Positions 16,605 through 23,953 of a stretch of 64,000 nucleotides of DNA are shown in pieces. The notes beneath the pieces are model-generated. The model saw only the letters and a list, made by a program, of their open reading frames with translations, did not search any database and had not been told where the DNA came from. This DNA comes from Rhodovulum sp. (GTDB taxonomy: Bacteria; Pseudomonadota; Alphaproteobacteria; Rhodobacterales; Rhodobacteraceae). Where the stretch lies: assembly GCA_002706605.1 (NCBI GenBank), contig PALT01000018.1, forward strand, positions 1 through 64,000, written 5' to 3'. Every line of letters starts with the position of its first letter. Position 1 is the stretch's first letter. A program made the translations under genes and the position numbers.

Positions 16605-17078
16605 ATGGACGACAAGGCAATCACCCTGATCCAAGAGAGTTTCGCAAAAGTAGTCCCGATCAAGGACGCTGCAGCCGAGATTTTCTATGCGGACCTTTTT
16701 GAAACGGCCCCGCAGGTCAAACCGTATTTCGCAAACGCCGACATGAAGAACCAAGGCTCCAAGCTGATGGCGACGCTGGGCGTGGTTGTGAACGGTCTGC
16801 GCGATCTGGATAAGATTGTCCCTGTCGCCCAAGAGCTTGCCATCAAGCACATCGATTACGGCGTAAAGCCCGAGGATTACGATGCCGTTGGCGCGTCGTT
16901 GATCCGCACGCTGGAAAAAGGTCTGGGCGACGATTTCACGCCCGAAACCAAAGAGGCGTGGCTGGGCGCATACACGACCCTGTCGGGTGTGATGAAAAAC
17001 GCCGCCTACCCCTCGGCCGCCGCGATTGAGATGGCCAAGGCAGCAACCAAGAAACCCTTTTGGAAATTCTGGGCATGA
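16605..17078 (+). CDS. single-domain globin in the nitrate assimilation operon
   Basis: 157 residues of the classical globin fold: Phe42 at CD1 (VKPYF), a Gln at about residue 50 as likely distal E7, and proximal His82 (AIKHIDYGVKPEDY). There is no FAD/NAD reductase domain, so it is not a complete flavohaemoglobin. A C-terminal tail (KKPFWKFWA) is aromatic and basic. It starts five bases after the ATPase stop and overlaps nirB by four bases (ATGA), so it is made with nitrite reductase. A likely job is scavenging NO formed during nitrite reduction, or passing electrons or oxygen near NirB/NasA; the sequence does not decide between these. Confidence 0.88.
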   Translation: MDDKAITLIQESFAKVVPIKDAAAEIFYADLFETAPQVKPYFANADMKNQGSKLMATLGVVVNGLRDLDKIVPVAQELAIKHIDYGVKPEDYDAVGASLIRTLEKGLGDDFTPETKEAWLGAYTTLSGVMKNAAYPSAAAIEMAKAATKKPFWKFWA

Positions 17079-19516
17079 CACAGAAACTGATCATCATCGG
17101 TGCCGGGATGGCATCGGGACGCATGTTGGAAACCCTGTATGAGGCAGGCGCGGACTGGGACGTAACCCTGTTCAACGCCGAACCTCGCGGGACCTATAAC
17201 CGCATCATGCTGTCGCCGGTTTTGTCGGGCGAAAAGACGTTCGAAGAAATCGTGACACATGACGCGCAATGGTACGAGGATCACGGCGTGACCTGTCGCT
17301 TTGGCGAAAAGGTCGTTGCCGTCGACAAGGCGGCCAAGACCGTCACCGCCGAAAATGGCGATGTCCTCAGCTATGACAAGCTGGTCTTTGCCACCGGTTC
17401 CAACCCGTTCATCATCCCGCTGCCTGGTCATGATCTGGACGGTGTGATCGCCTATCGCGATCTCGAAGACACCGAGGCGATGATGGCGCTTGGCGACAAA
17501 GAAAACGCCAGCGCCGTTGTCATCGGCGGCGGTCTGCTGGGCCTTGAGGCCGCGGCAGGTCTGCACGCCCGTGGTGTCGACGTCACCGTTGTCCACCTGA
17601 TGGGCCACCTGATGGAACGTCAGCTGGACGAAGCGGCGGGCTATCTGTTGCGCAAGGAACTGGTCGGGCGCGGGATCAAGGTCCTGTGTTCCTCCAACTC
17701 CAAGGAAATTCTGGGCGAGAACGGCAAGGTTCGCGCGCTGCTGCTGGAAAACGGTACGGAACTGCCCTGTGACCTGTTGGTCATGGCGGTGGGCATCCGC
17801 CCGAACACGGCGCTTGGTGCCGAAGCCGGTTTGGCCGTTGGGCGCGGCATCCATGTAGATGACCACATGGTCACCTCGGACGCCGACATTCTGGCGATTG
17901 GCGAATGTGTTGAACACAACGGCGCGGTCTTTGGCCTTGTTGCGCCTCTGTATGACCAAGCCAAAGTGGCCGCCGCCACCCTGATGGGCCAAGAGGCGAC
18001 CTTTGTTCAAAAGGACGTTTCGACCAAGCTCAAGGTCACAGGCTGTGATCTGTTCAGCGCGGGTGACTTCGCCGAAGGTGAGGACCGTGAGGACATCGTG
18101 TTCCGCGACCCTGCGCGTGGCGTCTACAAACGACTGGTTCTGCAAAACAACCGCATCATCGGTGCGGTGATGTATGGCGACACCGCCGACGGGAACTGGT
18201 TCTTTGGCAAGATCAAGGACGGCGAAGACGTGTCCGAGTTGCGCGACACGTTGATCTTTGGTCCGGCCTTCCAAGGGGGTGCCTCTGCGGACCCTTTGGC
18301 AGCCGTTGCAGCCTTACCGGATGATGCAGAAATCTGTGGGTGCAACGGCGTATGCAAAGGCACGATCGTAAACGCGATCAATGACGGGGCAACCGATCTG
18401 GACGCCGTTCGCGCGGTGACCAAGGCGTCGAATTCCTGTGGCACCTGTACCGGTCTGGTCGAGCAGGTTCTGGCGGTGACGCTGGGCGATGATTTCGTCC
18501 TGCCGACCGCGAAATCCATCTGTGGCTGTACCGAACTGACCCATGAGGACGTGCGCCGCCTGATCAAGAGCCAAGAGCTCAAGAGCCAAGAGGCGGTTTG
18601 GCAGGAACTGGGCTGGACCTCGCGCAACGGCTGTCACGTGTGCCGTCCGGCGATCAACTATTACCTGCTGGCCGATTGGCCGCTGGAATATCAGGACGAT
18701 CCGCAGTCGCGTTTCGTGAACGAACGCAACCACGCCAACATCCAAAAGGACGGCACCTATTCCGTCGTACCGCGGATGTGGGGCGGGATCACCACCCCGG
18801 ATGAGCTGCGTGCGATTGCGGACGCTGCCGAGAAATACAACGTCCCGACCGTCAAGGTCACGGGCGGTCAGCGGATCGACCTTTTGGGCGTCAAAAAAGA
18901 AGACCTGCCCGCGATGTGGTACGACCTGAACAAGGCGGGCATGGTGTCCGGCCACGCCTATTCCAAGGGTCTGCGCACCGTGAAAACCTGTGTCGGGTCG
19001 GACCATTGCCGGTTCGGGACGCAGGATTCCACAGGTCTGGGCATCAAGCTTGAAAAGCTGCTCTGGGGCTCGTGGACGCCGCATAAGGTGAAACTGGGCG
19101 TGTCGGGCTGTCCGCGCAACTGTGCCGAGGCGACCTGTAAGGACGTCGGCATCATCTGTGTGGACTCAGGCTATGAAGTGTCGGTCGCAGGCGCGGCGGG
19201 CATGGACGTCAAAGAGACCGAACTGCTGGCCAAGGTCACGACCGAGCAAGAGGCGATCGACGTCACCACCGCCTATATCCAGCTTTATCGCGAGAACGCG
19301 AAATATCTGGACCGTGGCTATAAATACGTCGCCAAGGTCGGCCTTGACTGGGTCAAAGAACAGGTTGTGGACGATCTGGAAAACCGCGCGGCACTGGTCG
19401 AACGGTTCGAGATTTCCCAATCCGTCTATCGCACCGATCCGTGGGCCGAGCACGCCCGCGAAAAGGCAGACACCTACCAACCGCTTGCAGATCTCACCAT
19501 GGAGGCCGCGGAATGA
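17075..19516 (+). CDS. nirB: NirB: NAD(P)H-dependent nitrite reductase, large subunit
   Basis: 813 residues. N-terminal FAD/NAD domain (IIGAGMASG at the start, VIGGGLLGLEAA near 150), a BFD-like [2Fe-2S] domain near 415-470 (ICGCNGVCKG, then NSCGTCTGLV), a second cysteine-bearing segment (SICGCTELTHEDV), and the siroheme/[4Fe-4S] nitrite-reductase domain with CVGSDHCRFGTQDST and CPRNCAEATCKD. It reduces nitrite to ammonium in the cytoplasm with NirD. The start at 17075 overlaps the globin stop; the longer frame from 17060 lies inside the globin gene. The sequence is intact and of usual family length. Confidence 0.97.
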   Translation: MTQKLIIIGAGMASGRMLETLYEAGADWDVTLFNAEPRGTYNRIMLSPVLSGEKTFEEIVTHDAQWYEDHGVTCRFGEKVVAVDKAAKTVTAENGDVLSYDKLVFATGSNPFIIPLPGHDLDGVIAYRDLEDTEAMMALGDKENASAVVIGGGLLGLEAAAGLHARGVDVTVVHLMGHLMERQLDEAAGYLLRKELVGRGIKVLCSSNSKEILGENGKVRALLLENGTELPCDLLVMAVGIRPNTALGAEAGLAVGRGIHVDDHMVTSDADILAIGECVEHNGAVFGLVAPLYDQAKVAAATLMGQEATFVQKDVSTKLKVTGCDLFSAGDFAEGEDREDIVFRDPARGVYKRLVLQNNRIIGAVMYGDTADGNWFFGKIKDGEDVSELRDTLIFGPAFQGGASADPLAAVAALPDDAEICGCNGVCKGTIVNAINDGATDLDAVRAVTKASNSCGTCTGLVEQVLAVTLGDDFVLPTAKSICGCTELTHEDVRRLIKSQELKSQEAVWQELGWTSRNGCHVCRPAINYYLLADWPLEYQDDPQSRFVNERNHANIQKDGTYSVVPRMWGGITTPDELRAIADAAEKYNVPTVKVTGGQRIDLLGVKKEDLPAMWYDLNKAGMVSGHAYSKGLRTVKTCVGSDHCRFGTQDSTGLGIKLEKLLWGSWTPHKVKLGVSGCPRNCAEATCKDVGIICVDSGYEVSVAGAAGMDVKETELLAKVTTEQEAIDVTTAYIQLYRENAKYLDRGYKYVAKVGLDWVKEQVVDDLENRAALVERFEISQSVYRTDPWAEHAREKADTYQPLADLTMEAAE

Positions 19517-19845
19517 GCTGGATCGATATCGGTCATATTGACGACATCCCCCTGCGCGGCGCGCGGATCGTGAAAACGGCTGTTGGCTGTGTCGCGGTGT
19601 TCCGCACCGCCGAGGAAGAGGTGTTCGCCGCCTCAAACAGCTGCCCCCACAAGGGCGGCCCCCTGTCCGAGGGTATCGTGCACGGTAAATCCGTGACCTG
19701 CCCCCTGCACAACTGGGTCTTCAGCCTTGAGACGGGCGAGGCACAGGGCGCCGATGAGGGCCGGATCGCAACCTATCCCATCCGTTTGGACGCTGGTCGT
19801 CTGTTGCTGGATGGCGAAGCTGTCGGCAAACGGAGCGCCGCATGA
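19513..19845 (+). CDS. nirD: NirD: nitrite reductase small subunit (Rieske fold)
   Basis: 110 residues with a Rieske [2Fe-2S] signature (CPHKGGPLSEG and CPLHNWVFSLETG). Both Cys-His pairs are present, unlike some NirD proteins that have lost the cluster ligands, so this one probably binds an iron-sulfur cluster. It overlaps nirB by four bases (ATGA) and also overlaps nasA by four bases. It assists NirB in nitrite reduction. Confidence 0.95.
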   Translation: MSWIDIGHIDDIPLRGARIVKTAVGCVAVFRTAEEEVFAASNSCPHKGGPLSEGIVHGKSVTCPLHNWVFSLETGEAQGADEGRIATYPIRLDAGRLLLDGEAVGKRSAA

Positions 19846-22484
19846 AAGATCTGTCAGCCGCCCCTTCGATCAAATCGACCTGCCCTTATTGCGGGGTAGG
19901 GTGTGGCGTCATCCTGAGCGATGATGGACAGGGCGGCCTGACGGTCAAAGGCGATCCCGACCACCCCGCGAACCAGGGTCGCCTGTGTTCCAAGGGCACG
20001 GCGCTGGGCGATACACTGTCCCTTTCGGGGCGGTTGTTGCGCCCGCAGGTCGGTGGCGCGGATACCACGTGGGACCGTGCGCTGGACCTTGTTGCGGACC
20101 GGTTTGCCAAAACGATCAAGGAACACGGACCAGATAGTGTCGCGTTCTATGTCTCGGGTCAGTTGCTGACCGAGGACTATTACGTCGCGAACAAGCTGAT
20201 CAAAGGGTTCATGGGCACGGCCAACATCGACACGAATTCGCGTCTGTGTATGGCCTCGACCGTGGCGGGGCACAAACGGGCGTTCGGCACCGACACCGTG
20301 CCCGGCATCTATGATGACCTTGAACAGACGGATTTGTTGATCCTGACCGGCTCGAACCTTGCGTGGTGCCATCCGGTTCTGTTCCAACGCGTTGTGGCCG
20401 CGCGTAAGGCCAACCCGAATATGCGCGTCGTCACCATCGACCCGCGCCGCACCGCCACGGCCGAGATTTCGGACCTGCATCTGGGTCTTGAACCGGGCAG
20501 TGACGTGGCGCTGTTCAACTATCTGCTGGGCCAGATTTCGCGCGCAGGTGCCGTGGATCGTGAGTTCGTTCAGAACCATGTTCAGGGTTTCGATGACGCG
20601 GTTGCTGCGGCCCTTGCCAGTAACCCGACCCAAACCGGCCTGTCCGAACAGGATCTGGCCACCTTTGCCGAATGGTTCATCGGTACGGAAAAGGTCGTCA
20701 CCGTCTTTAGCCAAGGTGTGAACCAATCCTCATCCGGTTCGGATAAGGTCAACGCGATCCTGAACTGTCACCTTGCCACCGGTCGGATCGGCCGCCCCGG
20801 CATGGGCCCGTTCAGTGTCACCGGTCAACCCAACGCCATGGGCGGACGTGAGGTTGGCGGTCTGGCAAATATGCTGGCCTGTCACCTTGATCTGGAGAAT
20901 GAGGCGCATCGGAACACCGTTCAAAATTTCTGGGGCTCGCCCCACATGCCGGCGCAGGCGGGCCTCAAGGCCGTCGATATGTTCAACGCCGTTGCCGATG
21001 GCCGGATCAAGGCCCTGTGGATCATGTGCACCAACCCCGCCGTGTCGATGCCCGATGCGGGCCGGGTGGCGGATGCGATTGCCAACTGTGATTTCACCGT
21101 GGTGTCGGACATGTTCGGCGACACGGATACGGCCAAGCTTGCCAATGTAGTTCTGCCCGCGACGGGTTGGGCGGAAAAGGACGGGACGGTCACGAATTCG
21201 GACCGCACCGTCAGCCGTCAGCGCGGCGTCCTGACCCCGCCGGGTATGGCGCGCCACGATTGGGATATCATGTCGGATGTCGGTCGCCGGATGGGTTGGC
21301 CCACGGAATTCGATTTCCCCTGTCCCGCCGATGTGTTCCGCGAATATGCGATGCTTTCGGGGTTGGCGGCGCGTCATGGGCGTGATTTCGATATCTCGGG
21401 CCTGCAAGGGATCAGCAACGCCGAATACGACGGCCTGATGCCGACCCGTTGGCCCATCACCAAACCGGGGGAAAGTGCCGGTCGCATGTTCGCCGATGGT
21501 CAGTTCTTTACCCCGAACGGTCGGGCACGGATGCTGGCCCTGACGCCGCGTGCCCCGGCGGCACGGGTGACGCCCGCCTATCCGTTCCGTCTGAACACCG
21601 GTCGCGTGCGCGACCAATGGCACACCATGACCCGCACCGCGCGGGCGCACCGGTTGAACCAACACATCCCCGAACCGTTTTGCGAAATCCATCCCGATGA
21701 CGCGGCGGCGCAGGGCCTGCGCCCTTCGGATTTGGTCCGTTTGACCAGTCCCCATGGCGAATCCATCGTGCGGGTGATGATTACGGACAAGGCGCGCAAG
21801 GGCTCGGTCTTTGCGCCGATGCATTGGACCGGTCAATACGCGCCCAGCGGTCGGATTGATGAACTGGTCGCGCCGGTGGTCGATCCGGTCTCGGGCCAAC
21901 CCGAAAGCAAGGCCTCTATCGTGCGCGTCGAACAGTTCCAACCGGCGTGGTACGGGTTTGCGGTGGCCGCGACCGATTTCACCCCCGATTGCACCTATTG
22001 GGCCAAGGCCCCGATTGCCAAGGGCACGCGCGCCGAACTGGCGGGCGAAGCGTTGCCCGAAACATGGGAAGAATACGCGCGTCAGCTGTTTGGCGATAAC
22101 GACTCCCAAATCATCAGCATGACCGACCCCGCCCGCGGTGCTGCGCGCATTGCCCTGATGCGGGACGGTGTTGTGGTGGCCGCCCTGTTCGCGGGCCCCG
22201 AACCGGTCGCCCTGTCGCGTGGTCACCTGTCGGCGCATATCGCGGATGCGGGTGCGGAATTGTTGTCCGGCTGGCCCGGTGCGGATCAACCCGATCCGGG
22301 TGCGACGGTCTGTGCGTGCTTTAGCGTCGGGATCAACACGATCACGGGGGCCATCGCGTCCCAGTGCCTGAGCACGGTTGAGGAAATCGGCGCAGCCTTG
22401 CAAGCGGGGACCAGCTGTGGTTCCTGTCGGCCTGAACTGCAATCGATCCTAGACAATTTCCGCATACCAGAGGCCGCTGAATGA
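19842..22484 (+). CDS. nasA: NasA: assimilatory nitrate reductase, molybdopterin catalytic subunit
   Basis: 880 residues with no Tat signal, so it is cytoplasmic. The N-terminal [4Fe-4S] ligands are in CPYCGVGCGV and GRLCSKG, followed by the molybdopterin oxidoreductase domain (to about 590), the dinucleotide-binding domain (about 600-720), and a C-terminal BFD-like [2Fe-2S] domain (CACFSVGINTITGAI, then GTSCGSCRPEL). This extra domain is typical of NasA that receives electrons from an NAD(P)H or ferredoxin partner. No nasC-type reductase gene is present in the operon, so the donor is encoded elsewhere or is NirB-like. It converts nitrate to nitrite for NirBD. Confidence 0.96.
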   Translation: MKDLSAAPSIKSTCPYCGVGCGVILSDDGQGGLTVKGDPDHPANQGRLCSKGTALGDTLSLSGRLLRPQVGGADTTWDRALDLVADRFAKTIKEHGPDSVAFYVSGQLLTEDYYVANKLIKGFMGTANIDTNSRLCMASTVAGHKRAFGTDTVPGIYDDLEQTDLLILTGSNLAWCHPVLFQRVVAARKANPNMRVVTIDPRRTATAEISDLHLGLEPGSDVALFNYLLGQISRAGAVDREFVQNHVQGFDDAVAAALASNPTQTGLSEQDLATFAEWFIGTEKVVTVFSQGVNQSSSGSDKVNAILNCHLATGRIGRPGMGPFSVTGQPNAMGGREVGGLANMLACHLDLENEAHRNTVQNFWGSPHMPAQAGLKAVDMFNAVADGRIKALWIMCTNPAVSMPDAGRVADAIANCDFTVVSDMFGDTDTAKLANVVLPATGWAEKDGTVTNSDRTVSRQRGVLTPPGMARHDWDIMSDVGRRMGWPTEFDFPCPADVFREYAMLSGLAARHGRDFDISGLQGISNAEYDGLMPTRWPITKPGESAGRMFADGQFFTPNGRARMLALTPRAPAARVTPAYPFRLNTGRVRDQWHTMTRTARAHRLNQHIPEPFCEIHPDDAAAQGLRPSDLVRLTSPHGESIVRVMITDKARKGSVFAPMHWTGQYAPSGRIDELVAPVVDPVSGQPESKASIVRVEQFQPAWYGFAVAATDFTPDCTYWAKAPIAKGTRAELAGEALPETWEEYARQLFGDNDSQIISMTDPARGAARIALMRDGVVVAALFAGPEPVALSRGHLSAHIADAGAELLSGWPGADQPDPGATVCACFSVGINTITGAIASQCLSTVEEIGAALQAGTSCGSCRPELQSILDNFRIPEAAE

Positions 22485-23452
22485 CCCTTGCCCCCTATGT
22501 CAGAATTCTTGGCCGTGGCCCCGGACGCAGCAGGAACCTGACATTAGACGAGGCGCAAGAGGCGATGGCCCTGATCCTGAACGGCACCGCCGAACCCGAA
22601 GCGGTCGGTGCGCTGTTGATGCTGATGCGGTTTCGGGGCGAAACACCGGATGAGATCGCGGGCTTTGTCCGTGCGGTGACCGATACCTTGCCCGAATGGA
22701 CCGGCGCGCGTCCCGATCTGGATTGGCCCAGCTATGCCGCCGGTCGCACGCGCGGCTTGCCGTGGTTCCTGTTGTCGGCGCGGGTTGTGGCGCGGGCCGG
22801 TGTGCGGGTTTTGCTGCACGGCTGGAACAGTCATCAATCTGACGGCGCGTCGGTGCGCGATGCCCTGCCGCATGTGGGGATCACCTCGATCACCGATTGG
22901 CGCGAGGCCAGCGCGACGCTGGACCGTGACGGGATCGCCTATGCCCCGCTCGAGGTCATATCGCCCCGCGTTCTGGATATTCTGCGCCTGCGCGATGTTC
23001 TGGGCCTGCGGTCCTGTGTGAATACGGTGTGCCGCGTGATGAACCCCGCCGGCGCCGCCCGTGCGGTACAGGGCGTGTTCCATCCCCCCTATCTGACCCT
23101 ACAGGCCGAGGCGGGCGCCGTTCTGGGCCTGCGCCATTTGTCGGTCATCAAAGGTGGCGGGGGCGAGTTCGAACGCAACCCCGCCAAGATCGGTCAGGTG
23201 CATGGCCTGCGGGATGGCGAACCGTGGCAGGACACCCTGCCCGAGTTGCGCGATGAAACCCGTCGTTTGGCCGAAACCGAAACCCCGCGCGATCCGGCCT
23301 ATCTGGGTGCGGTATGGGACGGGACGCATGACGATCCGTTCGCGGTGGATATCGTGTTGGGGACGGCGGCGCTTGCCCTTGAAACGTCGGGGGTCGCCTT
23401 GGCCGGTGCCGGTTATGACCTTGCCCAACAGATTTGGCGGGACCGACACTAA
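22481..23452 (+). CDS. TrpD2/YbiB-like glycosyltransferase family protein
   Basis: 323 residues resembling anthranilate phosphoribosyltransferase: an N-terminal helical domain (LTLDEAQEAMALILNGTAEP, ALLMLMRFRGETPDEIAGF) and a larger C-terminal domain ending in KGGGGEFERNP. The phosphate-binding glycine loop of true TrpD is missing, the region reading LLHGWNSHQSDGAS, as in the YbiB/TrpD2 group, which binds nucleic acid rather than making tryptophan. It overlaps nasA by four bases and is the last gene of the nitrate operon. Its role there is unexplained; a link to the molybdenum cofactor or to RNA-level control are only possibilities. Confidence 0.82.
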   Translation: MTLAPYVRILGRGPGRSRNLTLDEAQEAMALILNGTAEPEAVGALLMLMRFRGETPDEIAGFVRAVTDTLPEWTGARPDLDWPSYAAGRTRGLPWFLLSARVVARAGVRVLLHGWNSHQSDGASVRDALPHVGITSITDWREASATLDRDGIAYAPLEVISPRVLDILRLRDVLGLRSCVNTVCRVMNPAGAARAVQGVFHPPYLTLQAEAGAVLGLRHLSVIKGGGGEFERNPAKIGQVHGLRDGEPWQDTLPELRDETRRLAETETPRDPAYLGAVWDGTHDDPFAVDIVLGTAALALETSGVALAGAGYDLAQQIWRDRH

Positions 23453-23953
23453 TCGGCCCCGCCAGTCGGGTTGGTGTGGTTGGCCCGTTGATTGCAAGCC
23501 TGTCTGGTTCGTAAACCCGTGTGTGCGGGTTGGTGCCCTTTGGTGTGTGGCCATCGGGCGTGTGAGTGGCGGCGGTCTGGCCGTAAGTCTGCGTGTTGTC
23601 CCCATGGGATGCGTTTCACCCGCCCATGCGATTCGATGGGACGTGATAAACCACAGCTCATGGACGGGAAAACGCCACACCGGCGCCGCGTTTTAGCGCC
23701 CTGCATTAAAATTTCCGTTAAAAATCAGGTGAAAAAGGCACAGTCGTATAACCGAAGGGAGTAGGTGCGAAACTACTACTTTCGTCGGGCGCACCCCCAA
23801 AGCGATAAGTTTATCCAAAAGAGTTATAAACCCCTCCCTCTGCAATAATGCGTGAAAACGCCCCCCGCCCCACATTGGTTTCAGGGCGGACAAACCCGTG
23901 TGTGTGAGGGTCCCGCTCGTTGGTCTGGTTAGTGAGTACAACGGGTTATTGGT
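23453..23953. other. intergenic region before the RTX gene
   Basis: No credible gene is seen in these 501 bases. It holds a small hairpin AACCCG/CGGGTT near 23513-23530, whose word AAACCCGTGTGTG recurs near 23890. A GGTGCG...CGCACC stem lies near 23764-23796, and an inverted repeat GTTTAT-N11-ATAAAC near 23809-23831. The first is probably the end of the nitrate operon; the others may be control sites or a structured 5' leader of the RTX gene. No riboswitch class is recognised. Confidence 0.4.

Noticed and set aside
20730-22442. 570-codon frame opposite nasA
   Set aside because: nasA is complete on the plus strand with all iron-sulfur and molybdopterin motifs; the reverse frame has no recognisable domain.
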